DNA of 43,310 bases from Labilithrix sp. (GTDB lineage Bacteria; Myxococcota_A; Polyangia; Polyangiales; Polyangiaceae), in contig JAHBWD010000071.1 of NCBI GenBank assembly GCA_019637175.1, forward strand, positions 1-43,310. The letters run 5' to 3'. A program made the position numbers and the translations under genes. The first letter of the stretch is position 1, and every line of letters begins with the position of its first letter. Of the stretch, positions 33,387 to 41,331 are shown in pieces. The notes beneath the pieces are model-generated. The model was not told where the DNA came from. It saw only the letters and a list, made by a program, of their open reading frames with translations, and did not search any database.

Positions 33387-34316
33387 ATGCGTGTCCTCTT
33401 GACCGGAGCCGGGGGCTTCATCGGCGCCCACGTCGCCCGTGCGCTGCTCGCGCGAGGCGCCGATGTGCACGCCGTCGTGCGCGACCGCTCTCGCGCGCCG
33501 CGACTCGGGCGCATCGAGGCAGAGGCGAACGTCACGATCCACGAGGCCGACCTGCTCGTTCGCGACCACGTGAGGCGCGTGATCGACGCCTCGTCCCCCG
33601 AGACTTGCGTGCACGCCGCGTGGTACGCAGTCCCCGGCAAGTACCTCGATGCGACGGCGAACCTCGCTCACGTCGCGGCGAGCCTCGACCTCGCGACGCG
33701 CCTAGCGGCCGCGGGATGCAGGCGCTTCGTCGGCGTCGGAACATGTTTCGAGTACGCGTTGGCCGACGCGACCGCGCCTCTGCTCGAGTCGAGCCCCACG
33801 GGACCACGCTTCCTCTACGCGACCTGCAAGCTCGCCCTCCACGAGGTCCTCGCGGCGTATGCGCCGACCACGAAGACGAGCTTCGCCTGGTGCCGCGTCT
33901 TCTACCCCTACGGTCCGATGGAACCCCCGGGTCGCCTCGTCTCGCACGTCGTCGATCGGCTCCTCGGAGACGGTGTGGCCGAGACGTCGGAGGGTGCGCA
34001 GATCCGCGACTACATGCACGTCGCGGACGTGGGCGCCGCGATCGCGACCGTCGCGCTCTCGGACGCAGAAGGCGCGGTGAACGTCGGCTCGGGCGTGCCG
34101 ACGACCGTGCGAGAGATCGTTGCGACGATCGCTCGCATCTGCAACGCGCAAGACCGCGTCCACATCGGCGCGGTGCCGTATCGCCACGACGATCCAATGT
34201 ACGTGTGCGCCGACATCCAGAAGCTGGGGCGCCTAGGTTTCGAACCCCGATTCGATCTCGAGAGCGGCCTGCGAGACACCGTCCGAGCGCGCCGCGAGGA
34301 GCTTGCCGTCCGATGA
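33387..34316 (+). CDS. NAD-dependent epimerase/dehydratase (likely 4-ketoreductase)
   Basis: This is a 309-residue extended SDR. GAGGFIG is at 7-13, VGTCFEY near 117-123 and YATCK with Tyr144/Lys148, so the catalytic pair is complete. RDYMHVADVGAAIATV is typical of the family's C-terminal sugar domain. As the last oxidoreductase in the CDP-sugar operon, it is the probable NAD(P)H-dependent 4-ketoreductase producing the final 6-deoxy-3-C-methyl sugar. An epimerase role is the alternative. The start ATG 33387 follows the previous stop by one base, and its own stop overlaps the next gene by ATGA. Confidence 0.9.
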   Translation: MRVLLTGAGGFIGAHVARALLARGADVHAVVRDRSRAPRLGRIEAEANVTIHEADLLVRDHVRRVIDASSPETCVHAAWYAVPGKYLDATANLAHVAASLDLATRLAAAGCRRFVGVGTCFEYALADATAPLLESSPTGPRFLYATCKLALHEVLAAYAPTTKTSFAWCRVFYPYGPMEPPGRLVSHVVDRLLGDGVAETSEGAQIRDYMHVADVGAAIATVALSDAEGAVNVGSGVPTTVREIVATIARICNAQDRVHIGAVPYRHDDPMYVCADIQKLGRLGFEPRFDLESGLRDTVRARREELAVR

Positions 34317-35086
34317 AGGTGGTCGTCCTTGCAGGTGGATTCGGTACACGCCTCACCGAGGAGACCGAGACGAAGCCCAAGCCGATGGTGGAGATCGGCG
34401 GGCACCCGATCCTCTGGCACATCCTGAAGCACTACGCGCACCACGGGCACCGCGAGTTCTTCGTGGCGCTCGGCTACAAGGGCACCGTTATCAAGCGGTT
34501 CTTTCGCGACTACTACAGCCTGCAGGGCGACTTGACCGTCGCCCTCAAAAGCGGCGAGGTCGAGCACCACGAGCGCGACTCGGACGACTGGAAGGTCCAC
34601 CTCATCGACACCGGCATCGACGTAATGACCGGCGGCCGGGTGCGGCGCCTCCGGAGGTTCCTGGGCAACGAGACCTTCATGCTCACGTACGGCGACGGCG
34701 TCTGCGACGTCGACCTCGCCGAGCTCGTCCGTTTTCATCGCGCGCAAGGGAGGATCGCCACCGTCACGGCCGTGCGTCCGCCAGCCCGCTTCGGCGGCCT
34801 CGTCTTCGACGGCGACCTCGTCAGGGAGTTCACGGAGAAGCCCCAGATCGGCGAAGGCTGGATCAACGGCGGCTACATGGTCTTCGAGCCGACGATCTTC
34901 GACTATCTCGAGAGCGATCGGAGCATCCTCGAGGCCGACGCGCTCGAGCAGCTCGCCAAAGACGGCCAGCTCGCCGCGTTCCGTCACGATCGCTTCTGGC
35001 AGTGCATGGACACGTTGCGCGATCTGCGGATGCTCGAGAGCCTCTGGCACGCCGGCAACCCGCCTTGGCGGGTCTGGGACCGTTGA
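34313..35086 (+). CDS. rfbF: Glucose-1-phosphate cytidylyltransferase
   Basis: This is a 257-residue enzyme, the usual RfbF length. MKVVVLAGGFGTRLTEETE followed by KPKPMVEIGGHPILWHI is diagnostic, with FVALGYKGTVIKRFF, LTYGDGVCDVDL (metal-binding Asp) and EFTEKPQIGEGWINGGYMVF. It makes CDP-glucose from CTP and glucose 1-phosphate, the entry step for the CDP-6-deoxyhexose pathway encoded just upstream. It is the fifth and last gene of the operon, overlapping the previous one by four bases. In many bacteria rfbF comes first, so the order here is reversed. Confidence 0.96.
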   Translation: MKVVVLAGGFGTRLTEETETKPKPMVEIGGHPILWHILKHYAHHGHREFFVALGYKGTVIKRFFRDYYSLQGDLTVALKSGEVEHHERDSDDWKVHLIDTGIDVMTGGRVRRLRRFLGNETFMLTYGDGVCDVDLAELVRFHRAQGRIATVTAVRPPARFGGLVFDGDLVREFTEKPQIGEGWINGGYMVFEPTIFDYLESDRSILEADALEQLAKDGQLAAFRHDRFWQCMDTLRDLRMLESLWHAGNPPWRVWDR

Positions 35087-35281
35087 CGGATCGAGCGCCG
35101 CCGAACCTGAACGCACGCGCACCCCTACCGAGGCTCGTTCGTGTGACGGACGGCCCCCATGCCGGACACTACCTTCCGCGCTCACCGCGACCGTCCCAAT
35201 CAGACCTCTTCCACTTCAGGCACTCAGGCTGTTGCAAAACGCAACAGTTCGACTGTGTGCTAGCATTGGGCCGCTTTGGAT
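35087..35281. promoter_or_regulatory. Intergenic region with a TGTTGC/GCAACA palindrome
   Basis: This is a 195-base leader before the amidotransferase gene. CTGTTGC (35229-35235), a 5-base gap AAAAC, then GCAACAG (35241-35247) is a perfect 7-bp inverted repeat whose right arm ends 34 bases before the chosen ATG. It is more AT-rich than its surroundings and is followed by TAGCAT, a possible -10-like box. It is a good candidate operator, or otherwise a terminator for the CDP-sugar operon although no T-run follows. Confidence 0.45.
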
Positions 35282-36523
35282 ATGGCAAATGACATGGGCG
35301 AATCGGCTGAGACTTTCTCGGAAAGCGACACGATCCGATCGGCCACCAAGAAGCCTCGAATCAGCGGCGTTGCCGCGCCCGCCGTTCGCCGATGCACGCG
35401 GTGCCTTTGTGACGACGAGATCCCGGCGATCACGTTCGATGCGGCCGGGGTCTGCAATTACTGCATGGTCCACGATCGGATGGACGCCGAGAACCCGACG
35501 GGGCCCGAGGGGCAGCGACGCTTCGAGGCGATGGTCCGAGAGATCCGCGAGGCAGGACGTGGCCGGCCGTTCGATCTCATCATCGGTGTAAGCGGCGGCT
35601 GTGACTCGACTTACATGCTCTACAAGGCGCGCGAGTACGGCCTTCGCCCCCTCGCCGTCCACTTCGACAACACGTGGAACTCGGCGACCGCGACGGCAAA
35701 CATTCACCGCGTCCTGAGGAAGCTGGACATCGAGCTCTACACCCACGTCGTCGACAACGGCGAGTACGACGAGATCCTCCGCGCTTTCCTCCTCTCCGGC
35801 ACGCCCGACATCGAGTGCCCAACCGACATCGGGCTCGCGGCCACGCTCTTTCGGGCAGCAGAGAAGTACCGAATCCCGTTTCAGTGGGAAGGCCACTCCT
35901 TCCGCACCGAGGGCATCCACCCCCTCGGCTGGGTGTACATGGACCAGAAGTACATCGCGGACGTGGTGTCGAAGCATGCGCGCCGACCGGTCTCGTTCGA
36001 GACGTACCCGACACTATGGCTCCGCGAGCAGCTGAAGTGGATGCTCGTTGGCCGAATCAAGAAGATCCGGCCCCTCTATCACCTCGACTACCACAAGGAA
36101 GAGGCGAAGAACTTTCTCTCGAAGGAGCTCTCGTGGAAGTGGTACGGGGGCCACCACCTCGAGAATCGCTACACCGCATTCTTCCATAGTTGGTATTTCC
36201 CCCGGCGCTACGGACGAGACATTCGTGCCATCGCCGACTCCGCCCGCGTGCGTTCGGGTCAGCTCACGCGAGAAGAGGGGCTCAAGGTCATCTCCGAGCC
36301 CATCAAGGTCGACCCTCAAACGATCGAGCTCGTCAAACGCCGCCTCGCGCTCACGGACGCGGACCTCGAGCGAATTCTTCGGGCGCCGCACAAGACGTTT
36401 CACGACTACGCGACATACAAGCCGACTTTCGAACGAATGCGTCCGTTCTTTTGGGCGATGGCGAAGCTTCAGCTCGTGCCCTGGAGCTTCTACATCAAGT
36501 ACACGTCGAAGAGCACGATCTGA
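35282..36523 (+). CDS. N-acetyl sugar amidotransferase (WbpG/PseA-like)
   Basis: This is a 413-residue PP-loop ATPase. Cys38-x2-Cys41 and Cys58-x2-Cys61 form a likely zinc site (RRCTRCL, AGVCNYC), the ATP-binding SGGCDST is at 104-110, and VHFDNTWNS follows. The family uses ATP and ammonia from HisH/HisF partners to convert an N-acetyl group to an acetamidino group, as WbpG does in Pseudomonas aeruginosa O5. HisH and HisF homologues lie 1.2-2.6 kb downstream on the other strand. An N-terminal extension of about 35 residues precedes the usual start region. ATG 35282 is chosen; TTG 35276 or ATG 35291 are possible. A glycosyltransferase gene follows 18 bases later. Confidence 0.9.
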   Translation: MANDMGESAETFSESDTIRSATKKPRISGVAAPAVRRCTRCLCDDEIPAITFDAAGVCNYCMVHDRMDAENPTGPEGQRRFEAMVREIREAGRGRPFDLIIGVSGGCDSTYMLYKAREYGLRPLAVHFDNTWNSATATANIHRVLRKLDIELYTHVVDNGEYDEILRAFLLSGTPDIECPTDIGLAATLFRAAEKYRIPFQWEGHSFRTEGIHPLGWVYMDQKYIADVVSKHARRPVSFETYPTLWLREQLKWMLVGRIKKIRPLYHLDYHKEEAKNFLSKELSWKWYGGHHLENRYTAFFHSWYFPRRYGRDIRAIADSARVRSGQLTREEGLKVISEPIKVDPQTIELVKRRLALTDADLERILRAPHKTFHDYATYKPTFERMRPFFWAMAKLQLVPWSFYIKYTSKSTI

Positions 36524-36541
36524 TCCTTGGGACGAGTGGAG

Positions 36542-37741
36542 ATGCGCGTCGGCCTCCTCTGCAACATGAACAACATGCTTTTCTCCCTGACGCGTTATCT
36601 ACGCGATCAGGGCGTGGATGCCGAGCTACGGCTGCTCAACGACGAAGACGCTCACTTCCACCCGTCGGCGGACACCTTCGATCTGTCCTACCAGCAGTTC
36701 GTGCGCCGCGTCGGCTGGGGCGACCCGCGAGAGATCGCGCGCATTTCGGCGGACGACGTCGCGCGGTCCGTGCGCGGCTTCGACTTTCTCATCGGCTGTG
36801 GGTCCGTGCCGGCGTACCTCGACAAGATCGGCCGCGCGCTCGACATCTTCATCCCCTACGGCTCCGACTTGATCGAGCTCCCCTTCGAGATCCAGGGGCC
36901 CCGGCGTCGAGCCCCTTTCTCAATCGTCGAGGCTCCGCTGCGCCAGAGACGCGGCGTCCGTCGATCGAAGACGCTCTGGGGCGACCGCTCGATCGCGTTC
37001 GACCGTGCAACGTCGCGGCTCCGCTACAGCGGCGCGCGCGCCTTCAAGAGCGTGCCGATGGTCTACACGCCGCTCTATTCGCCCAACGTGCTTCACGCGT
37101 ACTACGACCGCAGCCACTGGTACGGCCACGTCAAGGAGCTCCGAGACCGCGTCGACGTGCTCGTGCTCCACCACGCACGCCACATCTGGGGAGCCGACTC
37201 CGGGATCTGGCAGGCCAAGGGGAACGACAAGCTCGTCCACGGCTTCGCCCAGGCCTGCACGCTCCGGAAGGACGTGAAGTTCGGGCTGGTCTTCCTCGAA
37301 TATGGCCCCGACGTGGAGCGCACGCGTGAGCTCGTTCACCAGCTCGGTCTCGAGTCGCAGGTCCTCTGGCTCCCGCAGACGCTGCGGAAGGAGGTGATGA
37401 TCGCGATGTCGCTCGCCGACATCGGATGCGGCGAGTTCGCGAACAGCTGGTTGTCTTGCGGGACCGTGTACGAGACCCTCGCGATGGGAAAGCCGCTGCT
37501 TCACCGGAGAGACGACGAGCTCTACTCCGCATTCTTTCCAGAGCTCTACCCTCTGATGAACGTGCGTACGGCGGCCGACGTCGCGCGGCATCTCGTCGAC
37601 TACGTCGACCGACCTGATCACTGGAACGCCGTGGGCGAAGCTGGTCGCACGTGGCACCAGCGCTACGCCGTCGACCACTCGATCGATGCAATCCTCGCGA
37701 AGCTCGGGGTCAAGCCCACCGCCCAGGCGCTCCGCGCATGA
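36542..37741 (+). CDS. Glycosyltransferase, GT4-like
   Basis: This is a 399-residue GT-B-like protein. MRVGLLCNMNNMLFSLTRYLRDQGVDAEL is a typical GT4 opening. The middle region has many aromatic residues (DRSHWYGHVKEL, HHARHIWGADSGIW). The donor domain shows FGLVFLEYGPDVERT, LGLESQVLWLPQTLRKEVMIAMSLADIG and the CGTVYETLAMGKPLL loop with the family Glu. It would use one of the locus's sugar nucleotides as donor. It follows the WbpG-like gene closely and may be its co-transcribed partner, which could mean it transfers the amidinated sugar. That is inference. Convergent with the HisF-like gene, 22 bases apart. Confidence 0.82.
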   Translation: MRVGLLCNMNNMLFSLTRYLRDQGVDAELRLLNDEDAHFHPSADTFDLSYQQFVRRVGWGDPREIARISADDVARSVRGFDFLIGCGSVPAYLDKIGRALDIFIPYGSDLIELPFEIQGPRRRAPFSIVEAPLRQRRGVRRSKTLWGDRSIAFDRATSRLRYSGARAFKSVPMVYTPLYSPNVLHAYYDRSHWYGHVKELRDRVDVLVLHHARHIWGADSGIWQAKGNDKLVHGFAQACTLRKDVKFGLVFLEYGPDVERTRELVHQLGLESQVLWLPQTLRKEVMIAMSLADIGCGEFANSWLSCGTVYETLAMGKPLLHRRDDELYSAFFPELYPLMNVRTAADVARHLVDYVDRPDHWNAVGEAGRTWHQRYAVDHSIDAILAKLGVKPTAQALRA

Positions 37742-37763
37742 CGAATCGCCGTAGGCGAGCGCG

Positions 37764-38513
37764 TCAGGCGAACGTCGCCCGAAGCTCGGCGCGCGTCGGG
37801 TAGTTCACGAGAACCGCGCGGTTGGGCCCCTGAAAGACGACCATCGACCCCGCCGCTGCGCCCGACGCCCCCGCCAAGACCGCCGCACGGACGTGATCGA
37901 GGTTGGCGCAGCCGCCATTGGCGACGACCGGAATGGAAACGGTTTCCGTCACACGCCTCACGAGATCGACATCGTATCCCTCGAAGGTACCTTCCCGGTC
38001 GACGCTCGTGAGCAAGAGCTCCCCGGCACCACACTCCTGCATCGCTCGCGCGTATTCGACGGGTTCCGTTGACGTCTCGGTGCCGGCGACGAGGACTCGC
38101 GCCGCGTCGCCCGTCCCGACGACGTCCACCGAGACGACCACGGTCTGACTCCCGAAGCGCGAGGCCACCCTTTCGACGAGCGTGCGGTCTCGGAACGCCG
38201 CCGTGTTGAGGATTACTTTCTCGGCGCCGAGGGCGTGCAGACGCGCGACGTCGTCCGTCGTCGTGACGCCGCCGCCATATCCGAACGGCATGAAGGAGGC
38301 GGTCGCGATCCCTTCGAGGAGCGGCCAATCGATCGCGTGGTTCTCCTTCGCCACACCGATGTCGAGAATGAACAGCTCGTCGACTTCCATCTCGCTGAAG
38401 ATGCCGACGGTGTTCTGCGGATCGCCCACGTAGCTTGGATTCGCGAAGCGCCGCGTCTTCACCAAGCGTTTGTCGCGGAGCAGCAAGCACGGGATGAAGC
38501 GAGGTCTCAGCAC
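37764..38513 (-). CDS. HisF-like subunit of a sugar-amidation complex
   Basis: This 249-residue TIM-barrel protein is of HisF type. The canonical start IxxCLDV of HisF is here FIPCLLLRD, so the catalytic Asp11 is Leu, while Asp130 (VVSVD) is kept. GGGVTTTDD and LLTSVDREGTFEGYD match the phosphate-binding and loop regions. HisF homologues with this CLLL start occur beside WbpG-type amidotransferases, where they are thought to channel ammonia from HisH. It is therefore very unlikely to serve histidine synthesis. GTG 38513 overlaps the HisH stop by seven bases, so the pair is coupled. Confidence 0.92.
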   Translation of the reverse strand: MLRPRFIPCLLLRDKRLVKTRRFANPSYVGDPQNTVGIFSEMEVDELFILDIGVAKENHAIDWPLLEGIATASFMPFGYGGGVTTTDDVARLHALGAEKVILNTAAFRDRTLVERVASRFGSQTVVVSVDVVGTGDAARVLVAGTETSTEPVEYARAMQECGAGELLLTSVDREGTFEGYDVDLVRRVTETVSIPVVANGGCANLDHVRAAVLAGASGAAAGSMVVFQGPNRAVLVNYPTRAELRATFA

Positions 38514-39151
38514 GGCCTTAGCTCCGCGAAGTTCTTCAGGCAGAGCATGCCGTAGCGGTGGCTCTTCTCCGGGTGGAACTGCACGCCACAGACGTTGTCG
38601 TGCTCCACCGCGGCGCAGAACTCGACGCCGTGACGCGCCTTGAGGGCAACGTCGTCAGGATCGGAGCAGGTCACGAAGTACGAGTGGACGAAGTAGTACG
38701 AGAGCGGGAGCTCGAGCTCGTCGAAGCCCTCGTCGGAGCGCGCCTGGAAAAGGCGCGGCGATCCTCGAGGGTGGACTTGATTCCAACCCATGTGCGGCAC
38801 CGTCAATCCAGGCTCGCGAGGGAAGCGGCTCGCTCGCCCGCGGACGAGGCCGAGCCCTGCGGCGGTCCCTTCGTCACTGCCCTCGAAGAGGAGCTGCATG
38901 CCGAGGCAGATCCCGAGGATTGGGCGCTTCTTCACGATGGCGTGCTCGCGAATCACGGGCTCGAGACCGAACTCGCGCAGCTGCGTGATCCCGGTATCGA
39001 ACGCGCCCACGCCCGGAAGGACGAGGCGCTCGGCTGTCGCGAGCCGCTCGGGGTCGCGGCTGAGCTCGCACGCGACGCCAAGACGATGGAACATGTTCCG
39101 AATCGACGCGACGTTACCCACTCCATAGTCGACGACGACAACGGGGATCAC
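38507..39151 (-). CDS. HisH-like glutaminase subunit of a sugar-amidation complex
   Basis: This is a 214-residue class I glutamine amidotransferase. VVDYGVGNVASIRNMF, LPGVGAFD, the nucleophile Cys82 in GICLGMQ, and His193/Glu195 in QFHPEKS form a complete triad. It hydrolyses glutamine to feed ammonia through the HisF-like partner to the WbpG-like enzyme. GTG 39151 is the start, placing the fold's first strand at residue 3. It lies downstream of a kelch lipoprotein gene on the same strand with 59 bases between. No other his gene is near, supporting a role outside histidine synthesis. Confidence 0.93.
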   Translation of the reverse strand: MIPVVVVDYGVGNVASIRNMFHRLGVACELSRDPERLATAERLVLPGVGAFDTGITQLREFGLEPVIREHAIVKKRPILGICLGMQLLFEGSDEGTAAGLGLVRGRASRFPREPGLTVPHMGWNQVHPRGSPRLFQARSDEGFDELELPLSYYFVHSYFVTCSDPDDVALKARHGVEFCAAVEHDNVCGVQFHPEKSHRYGMLCLKNFAELRPC

Positions 39152-39210
39152 GCCGTCGCTGGGTACCGAGTTCGCGGCGATTCGTCAAGCTCGCCGGAGC
39201 ACGCCAGGGG

Positions 39211-40584
39211 CTAGGGTGACGTCGAGGAACGAGTGAGGCGCCACATGTCGGACCATCCGCCCGCACCAATGTAGAGGCCGTCCGCGGTCACGACCGTCGA
39301 CGCGGCGTGGCGCTCATTCCACGGTGTGCCCTCGAGCTCGTACCAATTTTCGCCGTCCACGGTGTACCAAACCTCGGTGAGGTTCTCGGAGATTTGCCAC
39401 GTGTATCCACCGAGCACCCAGAGCCGGCCGTCGAAGACCTCGAGGCTGTGGTACTGACGAGGGAACCATGGCGGGTCGGTGTGCTTCGTCCACTTGACAC
39501 CGTTCGTGCTACTCCACGCGTCCGCGTAGAGCGTGCGAGTGGGGACGTCGAGTGTGTCGTACGTCCCCCCGCCGACGATCCACATCTCGTTCTGGAAGAC
39601 GGACCGACCGCCGATCGCCCCGCGTGGCCGCCAGGGAGCATGCTGGAGGACACGCGTCCAGTTCGCGCCGTCATACGAACGCCAGACGTCATTGTAATAC
39701 GTCACGGGCGGCGGACGGCCCACGTACTCGGGGAGCGTCTGCCCCCCCATGACCCATAGCGCCCCATCGTAGGCGAGCGCATAGTGGAGCACGCGTTCTC
39801 CCCAAGGAACCGCGTTTGCGACGAGCTCCCAATTGGTGCCGTCCGCGGTCGACCAGACGTCGGGTTGGTAATGCCACTGCTGCGCATCGCCGCCCAGCAC
39901 GAACAGCTTGCCGGCGTGTTGCGCGAAACCAAACGTGTGTCGCTCCTCCCACGGTGCCCTGGAGTCTTCGGTCCACGTGGCTCCAGTCGGGCTCGTCAAC
40001 ACCTCGTTCGTCGACACTTTGTCGAACTGCGCGTCCCATCCCCCGTACAGGCGGAGCTCCCCATTGAACGACTCGAGGGCTGCGCCATCGCGAGGCGCGA
40101 ACGCGTTGGTCGCCATCTGCTGCCAGACGTAGGACGCCTTCTGCGACGGAATGATCGTCAAGGTCACCGCGGGAGCGACGAGGCCCGACGCGCGGTCGAC
40201 CACGCGTACCTTGATCGCGCCCGTCGGCGCGGGCGGTACGCGCCAGAGCTCGCGACGCGGCACGGAAGGATAGTAGACGCTGATGACCTCGGTCTCCGGC
40301 GCAACCCAGGTCAGCCCGCTGTCGAGCGACACCTCGAAGGACGCCGTGCTCGTCGTGCCGTCCCACGTCAGCCAGTGCAGGCTCCCCTCCGCCCACTTCG
40401 ACGTCGCCGTCGGCGACGTCACCGCGAGTGGAAGGGAAGCCGTCTCGCCGCCGTCGGATGGCGGTGGCGCTGGTGGTTCCCCACCATCAGCGCCCTCACC
40501 GGGCGCTCCGTCCACCGGCGGCGCGCTGACTCCTGAGCACGCGACGAGGAGAACGAGGACCGCAGCACGGGGCATCGAGCGCAT
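39211..40584 (-). CDS. Kelch-repeat lipoprotein
   Basis: This is a 457-residue secreted protein. The signal RAAVLVLLVAC gives a lipidated Cys at 16 (13 if the second ATG at 40575 is used), followed by a Gly/Pro/Glu-rich linker. An Ig-like region (~55-145, LPLAVTSPTATSKWAEGSL) precedes five kelch-like blades with LYGGWD, LFVLGGD, LWVMGGQ, MWIVGGG and LWVLGGY. Each blade is followed by a D-x-W-x-S-x-D/N-G-x-x-W phrase. It should fold as a partial beta-propeller at the cell surface. Such propellers bind proteins or sugars, and a glycan-binding role is suggested by its place next to hisH/hisF but not shown. Confidence 0.88.
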   Translation of the reverse strand: MRSMPRAAVLVLLVACSGVSAPPVDGAPGEGADGGEPPAPPPSDGGETASLPLAVTSPTATSKWAEGSLHWLTWDGTTSTASFEVSLDSGLTWVAPETEVISVYYPSVPRRELWRVPPAPTGAIKVRVVDRASGLVAPAVTLTIIPSQKASYVWQQMATNAFAPRDGAALESFNGELRLYGGWDAQFDKVSTNEVLTSPTGATWTEDSRAPWEERHTFGFAQHAGKLFVLGGDAQQWHYQPDVWSTADGTNWELVANAVPWGERVLHYALAYDGALWVMGGQTLPEYVGRPPPVTYYNDVWRSYDGANWTRVLQHAPWRPRGAIGGRSVFQNEMWIVGGGTYDTLDVPTRTLYADAWSSTNGVKWTKHTDPPWFPRQYHSLEVFDGRLWVLGGYTWQISENLTEVWYTVDGENWYELEGTPWNERHAASTVVTADGLYIGAGGWSDMWRLTRSSTSP

Positions 40585-40724
40585 CGGTGGCCTCAGCGTA
40601 TGTCGCCTAGGCGCTGGCGGATATCGTTAACACGAAGCTACACGACCGGAGGAACGAGGAACGGAGCTAGCTCGACCGAAGCCGTGAACGGCCCAGAGAG
40701 GGCAGTCGCGGAGGCGCACCTCGT
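40585..40724. promoter_or_regulatory. Divergent promoter region, kelch gene / acyltransferase gene
   Basis: These 140 bases hold the starts of two divergent genes. A GGAGGAACGAGGAACGGAG stretch at 40648-40666 contains repeated GGA(G/A)C-like units but lies too far from the GTG at 40725 to be its ribosome site. No clear promoter boxes or palindromes. Confidence 0.3.
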
Positions 40725-41318
40725 GTGCTAACGGCGTACGTCGTGTACAGCCTGTTTGCTTCGGTGGTCACCTCGCTGCGTGCGCACGCAGCACTCGCCT
40801 CCTTCCGTAGCGGCATCGAGACCGCCGTCGACATCGTCGACGAGCTCGTCGAAACGAAACGCGAGCAGTTCAAGCGCGTGCTTCCACTCGCCGAATACTT
40901 CGTCGACCGGGGGGACAAGGCACGCCTCCTCGGCTTCGGCGAAGGCAGCACCGTCTACGATTCGTGCCTCGTCTTCGGCGACGTGAAGATGGGCGACAAC
41001 TGCTGGATCGGCCCTTTCACCATCCTCGACGGGTCGGGAGGCCTCGAGATCGGCGATGGGTTCACCCTGTCCGCTGGCGCCCAGGTCTACACCCATGACA
41101 GCGTCGCCGCGTGCCTCGAAGACGCACCCATCGAACGGAGCCCCGTGAAGATTGGGAGCCGCGTCTATGTCGGCCCCAACGCCGTCATCACACGCGGCGT
41201 CACGATCGGCGACTCCGTGATTATCGGAGCGAACAGCCTCGTGACGTCCGACGTCCCAGGAGGCGCCAAGGTTGCAGGTAACCCTGCACGCGTGATCGGG
41301 TCCACTTCGAACAGGTGA
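40725..41318 (+). CDS. Hexapeptide-repeat acyltransferase (left-handed beta-helix)
   Basis: This is a 197-residue protein. A helical N-terminal part (~1-65, with FRSGIETAVDIVDELVETKREQFKRVL) precedes hexapeptide repeats from about 75 on (VYDSCLVFGDVKMGDNCWIGPFTIL, LEIGDGFTLSAGAQVYTHDS, VKIGSRVYVGPNAVITRGVTIGDSVIIGANSLVTSDV, GNPARVIG). His in YTHDS is the usual catalytic residue of this superfamily. It transfers acetyl or another acyl group from acyl-CoA, and in this setting probably acetylates an amino sugar nucleotide (the WbpD role) or a sugar hydroxyl. The start GTG 40725 is uncertain. It ends 13 bases from the convergent aminotransferase gene. Confidence 0.85.
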   Translation: MLTAYVVYSLFASVVTSLRAHAALASFRSGIETAVDIVDELVETKREQFKRVLPLAEYFVDRGDKARLLGFGEGSTVYDSCLVFGDVKMGDNCWIGPFTILDGSGGLEIGDGFTLSAGAQVYTHDSVAACLEDAPIERSPVKIGSRVYVGPNAVITRGVTIGDSVIIGANSLVTSDVPGGAKVAGNPARVIGSTSNR

Positions 41319-41331
41319 GTGTCCGAAGCGC

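Noticed and set aside
37764..39151. HisF/HisH as genes of histidine biosynthesis
   Set aside because: No other his gene is near, HisF lacks Asp11, and a WbpG-like gene lies next door. A sugar-amidation role fits better.
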